Assembly (NCBI GenBank): GCA_963277665.1
Contig: OY728128.1
Coordinates: 1,870,490,988-1,870,554,987 of the forward strand
Source of the DNA: Viscum album
Lineage: Eukaryota > Streptophyta > Magnoliopsida > Santalales > Viscaceae
Direction of reading: 5' to 3'
Length of the DNA stretch: 64,000 bases
The translations under genes and the position numbers were made by a program. Below are positions 46,521 to 58,024 of the stretch, piece after piece. Positions within the stretch are counted from its first letter, which is position 1. Each line of letters begins with the position of its first letter. The notes under the pieces are model-generated. The model saw only the letters and a list, made by a program, of their open reading frames with translations, had not been told where the DNA came from and did not search any database.

Positions 46521-48710
46521 TGTAACATCCCGTTACATTTTCAAGTACTTTTTGATGTTTCTAAGTACCTCTGTTTTGGAGCAGTGGCTTGGGGTGCGTT
46601 TGGGTGAATTTTTAAGAAAAACAAAAAAGCAATGGCTTGTGCATGGTTAGCACACGGTTTGATAAACCGTGCGACCAAACCGTGCCAACCTAGCAGCACT
46701 GGGCAGTGGGGTACGCACGGTGTGCGCACAGTTTGGTAAACCGTGCGACTAAACCATGCGAACCAGCAACCCTGGACAGTGGGATCTGCACGGTGTGCGC
46801 ACGGTTTGACAAACCGTGCGGACAAACCGTGCGGTCACTTAAATTTAGATCCTTAAATTGTGGATCTCGACCGTTTTGCCTCTAAATGCTTTGTTTTCCT
46901 CCTAAGTGGCCCTAACTCGGGATTTGTCTTCTCCTGGGGTCAAAGAAGGTTCTCCCTTTGTTCTGAAGGTGATCCAAAGGCTCCTTTTGGTGAATCGAAG
47001 TGGGATTCTCAAGGTATGTGATTGTTCTTCTTCTTTCTTGATCAATTTCTTAGATCTACTTAGATCTACTTCCCCTCTTCCCTTGATTTCTTATATCTAC
47101 GCCTATTATGGGTAGATCTAAGTGTGTAAATGCCAAAATGATGAATTTTGGTCTTGGTCTTGCTAGGGGAAGGGATCTAGGATGGGTTTTTGGAGAATCA
47201 ACCAGGATTCTTGAGTGTTCTTCAACCGTTGTGGTTTTGGTCAAAACCTTCAAGGTAGGTGGTTCTGTCCCGACTTGCCAAATTGTTTATCATTGTATTT
47301 GCTTGATTTATTTCAATTATTGATTTAAATTCAATTGCTCAAGTTGCTTTCAATTAATTGATAAAAACTCGATTCCATTGAATTGAGATATTTGAAATGG
47401 TTTTGGCATAGAAATTTGGGAAAAACTCAATTCCATTGAATTGGGTGTGTTTATGGAAATTGACCGATTTAAATTGTTGGATTTAAATTGTGGATTTGAT
47501 GGAAATGTTTTCAATTAAATTGTTGGATTTAATTGTGGAAATGAAATGTGTAATGATGGAATTGGTTTTGAATGAATTTCAAACTTATGAAAATGTCTTA
47601 GAATGATTTGATAGAAACTCATTAGTTTTATCTTGTGAAAAAGGCATGTTTTGAATAAAACTTGTTTTGGTTTTAAATGGAATGAAATTGGCACTTTTGA
47701 AATGGAAGAATGGGATTGATCGTATTTTAATCATTCTTAAAATAGTTCGTCCATCATTTAAGAGCACATGCAAGCCTTAGGTAGTTAGTGGGTTATTTGG
47801 ATACACTCTACGCTATAACAACGTTCTAAAACATACATGCAGCGGGTCACATCCCCGACGGGTTGGTGACGAATCTCCTTTGGCCATTGTCATAGGGACA
47901 TGTGTATACACATCTTGCTGAGTTCACATAGAGAGTGTGGAATCTTATAACTGGTTAATACTATCGTTCCTTTTGGCAGATGACCATGTTGCTCGCTTGT
48001 TTATTTATATTTGAGATATAAATGTATGTCAATGCTTGTGAACTGCTTTACATGCCTGCTGAATTTATATAAATTGTTTTATATAAATGTTTTGCTTAAG
48101 CCATTGTTTTAGAAATATTCCATCATTTTAAAGCCTTTTCTTAAAACTATTTATTTCCATCATTTGAAAATGTATAGCATGTTTTGTTAAAATATGCTTT
48201 TGAATGGACAAACCTGTTTATTTGGAAATGGAAAGCCTTTCTTTGGATAATCTATTTTTGACATCTGTTACGGAATCTTTGGTGGTATCCTACTAGACTT
48301 AGACTCACACCCTACTTTTGCCTTCGGGTGTTTGTAGATTTTCTTCTCCTAGGATCGAGCAAAGGGAAGGGACCTCTTGGAGGTGGAACCAGTTGTTGAT
48401 CTCTAGACTTGGAGAGTTGTGTTCTTTGGGACCTTGGGACTGTTTTTCCCTTTTTGGTACTTGGGTTGTAGTACTTTGGCTTTTTATGCCTCTTTGTTTT
48501 CTGGTACATCTCTCTCAGTGAAGTTTCTTTGATATGCATACTGTTTTTTTACTCTTGCTTCCGCATCCTTGTGGCAAAATCGTTCTCACTTGTATGTTGT
48601 ACGATGTCAGGTGCTAGTCACCGACCCGTGGGGATCGGGAACACCCTTCAGGCTATGTCAGGGCCGGCTCGGTTATCGGGTTACCAGGGTTCCCGGGTTG
48701 GTTCGTGACA
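46521..48710 (+). mobile_element. Solo LTR (Tekay-like Ty3/gypsy type)
   Basis: 2190 bp, TGTAACATCC...GTTCGTGACA, with AATAT on both sides and no second LTR or internal region, so it is the product of recombination between two LTRs. The TGTAACATCCC start and GTGACA end resemble other Tekay-type LTRs, but the sequence is unlike elements A and B. It has a repeat array near its start, and near its end 'ccgacccgtggggatcggga', a GC-rich 3' part as in A. It contains no protein gene. It sits just outside the left terminus of the MULE region. Confidence 0.85.
46638..46842 (+). repeat. 73-74 bp tandem repeats with hairpins in the solo LTR
   Basis: Three hairpins, CACGGTTT-GAT-AAACCGTG at 46653-46671, a mismatched CACAGTTT version at 46727-46745, and CACGGTTT-GAC-AAACCGTG at 46800-46818, spaced 74 and 73 bp, with 'gcactgggcagtgggg' type text between. 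The array begins about 120 bp inside the LTR. Confidence 0.85.
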
Positions 48711-48715
48711 AATAT
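48711..48715. other. Right target-site duplication of the solo LTR (AATAT)
   Basis: Follows GTGACA of the LTR and equals 46516-46520. Confidence 0.85.
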
Positions 48716-48720
48716 GCCTT

Positions 48721-48747
48721 AAAGGCGGCATCAGCAATGCCGCCTTT
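48721..48747. repeat. Left terminal palindrome of the MULE region
   Basis: Arms AAAGGCGGCA and TGCCGCCTTT, perfect over 10 bp, loop TCAGCAA. Closely similar to the palindromes at 57969-57995 and 60972-60998 at the other edge, so it acts as a terminal inverted repeat that is itself palindromic. Confidence 0.65.
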
Positions 48748-48865
48748 GCCATAAAACAATATTTTTTATATTTTAATTATTTTTTATATATTTAAAATTT
48801 TAATGTTTTATTATTATTATTATTTTGTTATATATATATATATATATATAACAAAATGTTTCAGC

Positions 48866-49866
48866 ATAATTTTTCTTTTATTCAAGTACGTGACTTTGCT
48901 AACTTATAAAATATAAACTATATGAACTATTTGAAGGAAATTTTAAACATTGATTAAAAATATAACAAGTAGTAGAAAATAAAAAAAACTTGAAAAATAT
49001 TGATGAAAAATAATTTATAAGCTTTCTAATCCACCTACATTAAACTTAAAAATGTTTCGAGTATATGACTTTGCAAGCCTATAAAATATAAACTATAAGA
49101 CCGATATGAATGAAATTTGAAACATTGATTAAAAATATAACAAGTAGTCTAAAATAAAAATAATTTCGTAAAAAATGTTGATGAAAAACAATGTATATGC
49201 TTTCTAATCCACCTAATTGAAACTTAAAAATGTTTCAAGTATGTGATTTTGCTAGCCTATAAAATATAAACTATAAGACCAATACGAATGAAATTTTAAA
49301 TATTTATTAAAAATATAACAAGAAGTTGAAAATAAAATGAATTTCTTAAAAAATGTTGATGAAAAATAACTTATAAGATTTCTAATCCATCAACTTGAAA
49401 CATAAAAATGTTTCAAGTACGTGACTTTTTTAGCTTATAAAATATAAACTATAAGACCGATATGAATGAAATTTTAAACATTGATTAAACATATAACAAA
49501 TAGTCAAAAATAAAAATAATTTAGTAAAAAATATTGATGAAAAATAATTTATAAGCTTTCTAATCCACCTACTTGAAACATAAAAATGTTTCAAGTACGT
49601 GACTTTTCTAGCCTATAAAATATAAATTATAAGACCGATATGAATGAAATTTTAAACATTGATTAAACATATAAAAAATAGTCGAAAATAAAACTAATTT
49701 CTTAAAAAATGTTGATGAAAAATAATTTATAAGCTTTCTAATCCACCTACTTTAAACTTAAAAATGTTTTAAGTATGTGACTTTGCTAGCCTATAAAATA
49801 TAAACTTTAAAACCGATATGAATGATATTTTAAAAATTTATTAAATAGATAAAAATTAGTTTAATT
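48866..49866 (+). repeat. 178 bp satellite-like tandem array (about 6 units)
   Basis: The phrase (C)AAGTA(C/T)GTGACTTT recurs at 48891, 49066, 49244, 49422, 49600 and 49778, i.e. steps of 175, 178, 178, 178, 178. Each unit also has 'cctataaaatataaac', 'gatgaaaaataatttata' and 'gctttctaatccacc'. AT-rich and non-coding. It is not flanked by other satellite DNA here. Confidence 0.88.
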
Positions 49867-49874
49867 TTTATTTT

Positions 49875-50235
49875 TTATTGATATGGGTCTTATAGTTTAT
49901 ATTTTATAGGCTTTCAAAGTCAAGTAGGTGTCTTAGGATCCTCCTCAGCATTCATTCTTTTCGCTCTCACTTCCGAGTTACTTTTCTTACATTCCTTTCA
50001 TTTTTGTTTATTTATTTTATTTATGAAACTCTTTATTTTAAACAACTTTTTAGATGTTTAGGCTATCTTTTAAATTTTATTTACATTGTTTTTATACTGT
50101 ATATTTTATAAGCTTTTAATGTTATCTTCTTGAAATTTAATAATTATTCCTATGTTTCAAGTAGTTGGCATTGAAAGCTGTAAAATATAAAATGTGCCAA
50201 AAATATAAATGAAAACTAAAATACTGGATAAACAT
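49875..50235. repeat. Inverted and degenerate copies of the 178 bp unit
   Basis: 49875-49930 is a reverse-complement copy of the start of the unit (its complement reads 'tgactttgaaagcctataaa'). About 50085-50125 looks like a second, weaker inverted piece, and 50152-50235 is a degenerate direct copy ('tgtttcaagtagttggca'). So the array ends in a small foldback arrangement. Confidence 0.6.
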
Positions 50236-50482
50236 ATAAGGGCTGATAGTAATAACAGTATTTTCATTTCAGTAGACATAAAACATATAAATAAACATGT
50301 ACAATTAATGTTTATGTCTATGGAGAGGAGATTCCGTCCCACATGGTGGTCTGTGAATAGGACGTCTACAACGAGTTCACAGTGGAGTCTGATGACCTAG
50401 AGAGGGATGGTCCTCAGGCACTGGAACATCGATTGTCACATCCTCTATTTGTGTGTTAGTGGGAGGATATGTCAACTACATC

Positions 50483-52521
50483 TCATGCTGCCCTCCTGAT
50501 CCTTATCCCACTAGGGTGGTAGAAGGAACTTCCATCATCATAGTGGGGAACAAAACCAGTGATGGAGCTATACCCCAAGACTGCAATGGATCTGGACCCC
50601 AAGACTGTGATGGATCTTAACCCCAAGGTTGTGATAGATATGGACCCCAAGGTTGTGATGGATCTGGACCCCGGGATGGAGATAACTGTGGATATCCTGT
50701 CAAAAAATACGGATCTCATGCCACCTGAGGCACATCCTGAATCGGCTGAGGCTGGACTACTAGAGGGCCGACATCTGCCTGTGGAACAGGTGAGCCCTCA
50801 CGTGCATCACAACGATGTCTACATCACTTTGGTCATGGCACCTCAGCACTTGCAGCCACTGCATGATGTTCCTCTGGGGAAGGAACCTCCTCTCTCCGAG
50901 ATGGATGCTCAAATATTCCCTCGAAAAAAACATGAAAATATGCCCTCACCTCAAGCGTTTCAGCGTGGACGGATGCCCGGCTAAAGACCCCCTCCTCTTA
51001 TTCATCACTCATGAGAACAAACTAGTCTGTGTTACATCCCTATAAAGAGATTCAAAATGAATTAAAAAATAGTTCAATAAACAAACTAATGGAAATTTAT
51101 TGACTAACCATCCTCAGCATCTCTCTACTGTGTCGGGTAAAATATAGTATAGACTTCAGTCTATACCATGGCTCATACTCAACCTGCTTCAAATGAAAGT
51201 ATTGATTCGTAGGGACACCCTGAATACAAAACTATGCACGTCTGCGCCAGGAGTCGAGAAATCAGGCATGTACTTGGCCTCAGTCCTCATCTAGCCTCCC
51301 TATCAGCTTCATCCCATGAAGCCGCTCTACCTATCTCGATGGCAATGGAATCGGCTGAGCATAGAAAAAGTGGTGCATGACTCTGTTAGGCTGCTGCAAC
51401 TCAATAATATGGAAGTGAATGAGGGGCACTATAGTTATAGCATCCTCAAGCCCAACAATGAAGTATGCTAGAAAATGGTCCATAATACTCCAGTATGGAA
51501 GCCATGAAATCTGAAATGACATATGACTTTTTCAAAAAAACTCCTAACTAAAAACCAAAATTGATGTTATTATTAAATTTGTTAGGTAGTTATAGATTGT
51601 ATATACATACATGGTTAGGTAAGAGGCAGTCCAATTAGAGTCGATATACACCCAAATGTTGTCTCAGAACCACGTCGAAATTGTGTTGCTGACACCACCT
51701 GTAAAATATAACATCGATAGTGACAAATAATGATAAATTAAAATCAATAACTCTTAGTAGCATCAGAAACCAATAGAAATGATTGATCATATCAGCGTCT
51801 ATGCTGAGCGTCATGCAACACCTCTATCTCGATTGGCGAACCAGCAAGCTCAGGGTGGAATGCAGGGATGCACTCTCATTCCCACATCCGAATAAGAATG
51901 ATTCGTCCCCCCGAGACCTGTGCAGTCCTTGTGGGATAGCCTACATAATGCTTCGTACGTGTATGTCAAGCAGGTTGATCCCCAGTTGTACGTATTAGCC
52001 CGATCAAAGTCCTTTAGTAGGGGTAGATACATCATGTGCACATTCATCCCCGAGTGATCAGTACACATGGTCCCTCCAATGAGTCGTAATATATATGCAT
52101 GGACATAACGTATGACAGTCTTCACGTCATCATCATCGAGTAAATGTGGAATTTGCGCCTCCAACCAAGGCATAGATATTGACTCTCCATCTGTAGCCCT
52201 ACGGTTGGACAAAATGTCAATGCCTAACAAGCACTAAGCAAGGTCTGTCCAAGATGCACGAGTGGGTCCAATAACGGGTCTCCCCTGGATAGGAAGACAG
52301 AGAAGCACTGCCACATCCTAGAGGGTGATGGTCATTTCTCCCTCAGGAAGGTGGAATGTGTGTGTCTCTGGTCTCCACCTCAGGTGATGGTCTGCAAATG
52401 TGAAATCTGATACAGAAATGTCAGAAGCCAACACGGCGCAAGTATGGTCTAATGGCATGTGGAGGATCCCTCTGATGAAAATGGTGCGCTCGACGCACCC
52501 TGGTTGATTGATCTGCACCAC
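50483..52521 (-). pseudogene. Plant mobile domain (PMD, aminotransferase-like) protein, decayed
   Basis: Minus-strand pieces in order: 52318-52521 (RWRPETHTFHLPEGEMTITL, the signature start of the domain), 51850-52230 (YVHAYILRLIGGTMCTD, YLPLLKDFDRANTYNWGS, CLTYTYEALCRLS), 51331-51522, then a piece near 51130-51240 (GVPTNQYFHLKQVEYEPWYR) and a tail with 24 bp repeats. Frames change between the pieces; some gaps may be introns and others true breaks. PMD proteins occur as host genes (the MAIN/MAIL family) and as passengers or parts of plant transposons. Position and strand beside the transposase favour the transposon form. Confidence 0.75.
50563..50690 (-). repeat. 24 bp repeats in the C-terminal part of the PMD gene
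   Basis: About five units of 'gatctggaccccaagactgt' plus 4 bp. On the coding (minus) strand they give an eight-residue repeat of the type GSRSITTL. They may be a low-complexity tail. Confidence 0.7.
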
Positions 52522-53419
52522 CCTCTAACATGACCTAGGAAATATGGGTACACTACTGAGTGAGTATTATGGTATCATCCATCTCCATATAAACAAAAGG
52601 GAAAGTTAATTCTTGATGGATTTTATTTCATTTTTTGGATTTATGAAATAAATTATATAATCTAAGATTTTATTTAATGAATAAGGAGAAAATTAATTCT
52701 TGAAAGCATGCATATTTTTATTAAAGATTTAAGATTAATAGGGTATTTAGATATTAGGTGTGTGTCACTAAGATATACATTTTTGGATTAATGGTATACT
52801 GAATTTTAGAATCATAGAGACAATGCTACTAAATTTTTGGTTCTTGAATTTGGTTAGACATATTTTGGAGGAGTTTTATGATTAACTAAGTATGGATTGG
52901 ATTAAAATAAACCAAGGGAATTACTAATGATTTTTTAGGAATTTATCTAATTATCTATAGTGAATAACTTATGATAATCATTGTGATACTATTATTTCAT
53001 TATATAAAAGTTTATTAAAATATCAAACACATAATGTTATCAAAAACTGTGGTAAAGGGAAGATGTTTTTAGGGTTTACAATTTATCTTTTAGGTTTTAG
53101 GATTTAGATATTAGGGTTTCAGATATTGAGATTTGGTTCTAGGTTTTTGGATTTTTTGTATGGTTTTAGGGTTTATGTTTATAAATTTTGGGTTAGGGTT
53201 TAGGTTTTAAGGATTAAGGTTTAGAATTTTGATATTAAGGTTTAGGAAAGATGTTTTGGGGTTTAGTGTTCTACTTTTGGGTTTTGAGGTTTATAAAAAC
53301 AATAAAAAAAAGAAGAGATAACAACATATAATTTACAATATGAGAATGTCACAATGAAGACAATACATCATTATGGCTGAGAGTGTGAACTCGACCCAAC
53401 AATGTTAGGGAATCGTTTC
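52522..53419. other. Spacer between PMD and transposase genes
   Basis: AT-rich with no frame of interest, apart from the degenerate telomere-like tract noted separately. Confidence 0.55.
53057..53290 (+). repeat. Degenerate TTTAGGG-like tract
   Basis: Repeated 'ttagggttt', 'ggttttagg', 'tttagggtt' and 'gggtttag' words over some 230 bp, interrupted by T-rich text. It resembles plant-type telomere repeats but is imperfect, so it could be an interstitial remnant or simple G/T-rich drift. Confidence 0.5.
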
Positions 53420-55982
53420 CAGTTATGACCTTCTTGATAACATATGGTGCATCTCAAACTCTACCCTTGTTCTTGAGGCTAGTTTATCTCATTCCACATC
53501 CTACTGTCCTTCGGTCTTCCACAAGAATGCAACCGATTGATGTCAGGTATCACTATCGGTTGGCCTTCGGGCATTGGGAAATAACGAAACTCTCCAATAT
53601 GCGTCCATGATGCAGCATAACAGTTAGCAATGGTGTCCATCTGGTACACTGGATCAACATATGCTTCCCATGATATGTTCACAAAGGCACATGATGTGAT
53701 GGTGTGTGTTCATGGAAATCTTAAGGCTTGAATGTTTCCACATTTACATTGTCTCGTTTCTAGTAATACCACCATTTTTTCCCCGATGCGATTTGTGATG
53801 GGGTCTGAATGCTCTTGAACTTCTAACTGAGAGTCTTCTCAATGAAAAAGGAATACATGATAACCAAAAAGTTCTTCAATATTCTTTTCAATCTCTCACT
53901 GAAAGTATCTTTCGTACCTTAGCCCCTATAATATTCTGTCTGATGCTAGTTTTTGTCTATCAACAAAGTACTTCACACATCGATATAATGTCTCCTGAAC
54001 TATGACAGTTATAAGTGGCTTGTGAATCCCTTTGAAGAGACCATTGATGCACTCCACAATGTTTTTGTTCATGTGTCTGTACCTCTTCCCCCCGTCATAT
54101 GCCAATATCTATTTTTCTTTTGGAATATGCATCATATAATAAAAAAAATCTTGATTAGCCTAACGGATTTGTTCAAAATGTTCATCAAACCACCGCTGAT
54201 CCGACTCATATACTACACAGAATGGATGATATTTCACATAATTTGATTTTATATTTACATTGAAATACTAAAAAAATAACAAATACAATGCATACCAAGC
54301 CTCGTGATTGTCTTCTTCATCGGTTCGTTGTGGACTTTTTTATGCACATTGCTAGCAATGTGTCTAATACAGAACCGATGATGTGCATTTGGGTATCACC
54401 ATGTATCAAGATCCACATTGATTGCCTCATTAATTTCCCGATGGGGATGAGATATCAAACAAACACCTCGAATGTTGGTGAAATGATTGCTGATACATGC
54501 GAAAAACCAACTCCATAATTCATTGTTTTCTTTCTCTACAATGGAAAAGACAAGCAGAAGAGATGAACAGTTTCCATCTTGGGTTTCCGCAATCTACAAT
54601 ACGCCCTTGTATTTTCTGTATAGAAACGTTCCATCAATCTGAATGAACTTTTTGTTGAAACAAAATGCGGAGATACAGGGGAGGAATGCCCAGAACAACC
54701 GATGAAATTTAACATGAGATGGATCAAGTCGGTTATTGTGAGACACATGTTTATTTGTATTAAGATGAAAGACAACTTGGTTATAATGCCTCAGTATGGA
54801 TAGCAATTGCAACAACACACGATTTGAGTCATCCGAATCACCATGGACCATCATAATTGCCTTCTGTTTCGTCATCCATGCCTTATTATAAGAAATCTTA
54901 CAGCTGAATGTCTGTTGTATCCTCTCTTGCACAAGGGCTATCAGAACATCTTAGCATTTCCTAATCATCTCAACAACAATGGATGACACAAATTCTGCAT
55001 CCAATGATGTATGATCTTGTGTCAGGCTTGGATGAACGCAAGTATGAACTGCCTCAATCCCCAAGATTCCCCAACCTCTAAATGCAATGTCCAGAATCTC
55101 CCTCAAGCGAAATCTACAATCATCCCCAAATTTCTCACACCATATGACGTATTTACAACAGCATGATTCATGAACTATATAGTTGCAGTGCCTCTCAATG
55201 TAAAATCTCTTCAGCATGCTTTTTAATGCATCTTTACTTGGAAAATTCCTTCCAACAAATAAGGTTTTGTCCAGCTCACTAAACTGATTTGGTACAGCTC
55301 CGAGAAACTGAGTTGCCGGTGTGAGAATATTATTGTCGAATTCAGGTACATGTGTCGTTGCTTCTGAACAAGATGTAAGGAGTAGTGGATGATTTATTGT
55401 AGGTCGAGACTGTTGTACAACTAATGCATTTCTTGAAACCTCCTCCCTAACTTCTGATGGTCCCTCCTCATCAGCACTATTGTCACCATCAGATCAGTCA
55501 TTACGAAACTCCTCATCATAAGCTGGATTGACATGTATAACCTAAAGATCATCTAGGTTTTCCTGTTCTACATCATTTGTAATAGGCTCAATTTCATGGG
55601 GTGAACTGTCTTCAACCACTCTTGTAAGTTTATGTCTTCGTACAACTGGACGTTGTTGTTGTACAGTAGAAATATCAACATATAACTCAATCAGTGTACC
55701 ATCTGACCATAGAGAAAATAAATTAATTGTTTGGACCCACTGTGCATCAGCAACTAATGGACAAGCTAGATGACACAATGTTGTTGGGAATTGCAAATGG
55801 CTATAACTCATAGACTTGATCTCTTGATCGGGTCCCAGATTTAAGGAACCACGAATTCTCTCTTGAAGGTCACTTAGGGTTACACAATCAGTTGTACTGG
55901 CCACTATTATTGATTGTGTATTGTAAGAAGCTCTTTGCTCAGTTTGAATACTCTCCCCAGAGTAGTACACACAAGCAAACAA
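53420..55982 (-). pseudogene. MULE transposase, decayed
   Basis: Minus strand, N to C: 55542-55982, the N-terminal region; 54951-55217, the MuDR DNA-binding domain (FYIERHCNYIVHES, FRLREILDIAFRGWGI, HTCVHPSLTQDHTSL); 54594-54932, the start of the DDE core (YNKAWMTKQKAIMMVHGD, FHRLFWAFLPCISAF, QIDGTFLYRKYKG with the first Asp). Then HRFCIRHIASNVHKKVHNEP near 54300-54380 and a possible short intron at about 54266-54296 (GTATGC...TTTTTTTAG). After that comes an AYDGGKRYRHMNKN / ECINGLFKG segment near 54020-54110, and the SWIM finger near 53700-53760, in which the third Cys codon is TGA. It ends with an RPKDSRMWNEIN-type tail. Several stops; the protein would mobilise the element if intact. Confidence 0.8.
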
Positions 55983-57770
55983 GACTCTCTACGTCCAAAA
56001 TGTTTCTTTCATCAAAATTATGATAGAGTAACAAATATTAACAATGATGGTTGACCATATAATATTTATTATAATGTAATTTTAGGACACCTTTTTATAC
56101 CCTAAAATATGCTAGTAATATTTCTTTATATAAAAGTGTATTAAAATATAAGTCATAGAACATTTTGGAAATCGAGGTAAAAAGAAGAGGAAACGTCAAA
56201 TTAGTTTATTTATCATAGAGAAAATGACAATTTTGATCATATAAAGTGAAATGAAGAAAGAAAAAATGCATTAAATAACATATTAAATGCTTTATAAAAT
56301 ACAATAAATTTGTTGACATTTTTCAATAGAATGTGGTTTGGATGAGATGAGTCTCACTTCAGATCAGGTAAAATCCAACTTATGTTTTATTGACAGCTTA
56401 GTAACATCTTTGAAAGGTATGTACTTCACTTTTGAACATTCAAAAGCTTTCGACCTTCTAATGACATATCTTAGATGCCATCTTTGATGTCATTAGAAGG
56501 TCAAAAACTTTTGAAAGTTCAAAAGTTAAGTACATATCCTTCGAATATATTATTAAGCTGCCAATTAAAAATAGTATGAATTTTACCTCATGTACGAAGT
56601 GAGACTCATCTCATCCAAACTACATTCTGTTGAAAATTTTCAACGAATTTATTGTATGTCATAAAGCATTAATGTGTTATTTAATGCATTAGTTCTTCTT
56701 CATTTCACTTTATATGATCATAAGTATCATTAGCTAATCATTATATTGATTAATTTTTTAATCCTATGTTATTTATTAATTATTCTATAATTAATCATTG
56801 TTAATAATTACTATTATTTCTATACTATATAATCTTTACGATACTAACATTTTAAAACATTTTCTTCTCCATTTCATTTTATATAATCATAATTGTCATT
56901 TTATCAACTGATTTTCTTAATACAGTTTTTAACTAATCAATCGTTCTTTATTCATTAGTTAATCATTATTAAGTTATTCTTTAATTATTTAATATTTAAT
57001 CATTAATCATATTATATTCATTAGTTAATTATAATTAACTAATCATATGTATTCATTTCTAATCCTAAGTTATCATTAATTAATCTATAATTAATCATTA
57101 CTAATAATAAGTATTATTTCTATACTATATATAACAAATTAAACTACTTAATAAATAACATCTTTAAAAAACTGACTAAAAAGAATTCAATTACTAATAA
57201 TAACTTTCATTCTTTAATGTCTTTGTCCTTGTCCATTTCATTCTTAACATCATAATTATCATTTTATCATTGATAAATATACTGATTTGATTTTTCTTCT
57301 TATGTATTTTAGTAGTTTATAAAGAAAATATGAATCATCTTAAACATGTCCCCCAGGAGTTTCAAACCAGGAGTGCAGCAAGCCCCGTTGTCATGCACCA
57401 GTTTCTGTTCGAATCTAGCTCAAAGTGGTGTTTTTGGGTTTTAACCCTAGGTGCATATGTGCCAGAGCCACATCCACTCGTTTGTATCCAGATAGAGATT
57501 TGATTGCTTAGATAACCACATAATCTTTATGCTACCAAAATTTCACAATACTTAATCCTAAGTTATTCTATAATTAATCTATACTTAATCGATGCTTAAT
57601 TTATACTAATCATTACTAATAAAAATTATTATTCCAAACTATATATAACTAATTAAACAACCTAATAAACAAAATGTTTAGAACTAACTAAACTACTTAA
57701 AATGAAATACTTAAAACTAAAAAGAATTCAATTAAATAAATAAAAACATTAAATTAAATAAAAAAACCTC
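55983..57770 (-). other. Intron-like AT-rich stretch of the MULE
   Basis: About 1.8 kb between a short first-exon candidate (MDLVIQKKAGFCEASFRG, ending before GTTTTTTT at about 57770) and the long N-terminal frame at 55982. It is rich in 'attaatcatta' words and contains the foldback element and a GC-richer patch at 57350-57500. The intron is an inference from GT at the left of the exon and ACGTAG|AG near 55990. Confidence 0.45.
56233..56722. mobile_element. Foldback/MITE-like long inverted repeat, copy 1
   Basis: From GATCATATAAAGTGAAATGA to its complement ending at 56720, nearly all of the ~490 bp pairs with itself about a centre near 56477 ('gatgagatgagtctcac' against 'gtgagactcatctcatc'). 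Arms are about 230 bp and imperfect. It has no coding content. It lies inside the intron-like part and is present in both copies of the 3 kb duplication, so it predates the duplication. Confidence 0.8.
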
Positions 57771-57905
57771 TAAATGATGCTTCGCAAAAACCCGCCTTCT
57801 TTTGGATCACCAAATCCATCACACGGAAAAGAAATTTTTTTAGAGAGAGATGCAGTGAATTTAGGAGTGATGCGGAAAAATGAAGTGGGGAGAATGGGGG
57901 GGGGG

Positions 57906-57913
57906 CTTTTATA
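57906..57913 (-). promoter_or_regulatory. TATA box of the MULE transposase (copy 1)
   Basis: TATAAAAG on the minus strand, between the terminal palindromes and the first-exon candidate. In copy 2 the place reads TGTAAAAG. Confidence 0.55.
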
Positions 57914-57925
57914 GGGAGTTGAGGC

Positions 57926-57995
57926 AAAGGCGGCATCGCCAATGCGGCTTGCACCTTTGCGTGAGGCCAAGGGCGACATCGGCGGTGCCGCCTTT
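57926..57995. repeat. Right terminal palindromes, copy 1
   Basis: Two GC-rich inverted repeats: 57926-57950 (AAAGGCGGCA...GCGGCTT) and 57969-57995 (AAGGGCGACA...TGCCGCCTTT). The second resembles the left edge at 48721-48747. Confidence 0.65.
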
Positions 57996-58024
57996 CGGCA
58001 CACCCAAAGGCAAAAAGCACCCCC

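Larger units (their letters stand above)
55003..58024. repeat. 3 kb tandem duplication, copy 1
   Basis: Holds the DNA-binding-domain half of the transposase, N-terminal region, intron-like stretch with foldback, first exon, TATA box and GC-rich terminus. It matches 58025-61030 throughout, with scattered differences. Confidence 0.85.

Noticed and set aside
48866..49866. Centromere location based on the 178 bp unit
   Set aside because: Only about six units, inside a transposon; length alone does not make it centromeric.
50559..50984. Plus-strand 141-codon frame with an LDPKTVMD-type repeat
   Set aside because: It is the opposite strand of the 24 bp repeats in the plant mobile domain gene, whose conserved domain lies on the minus strand.
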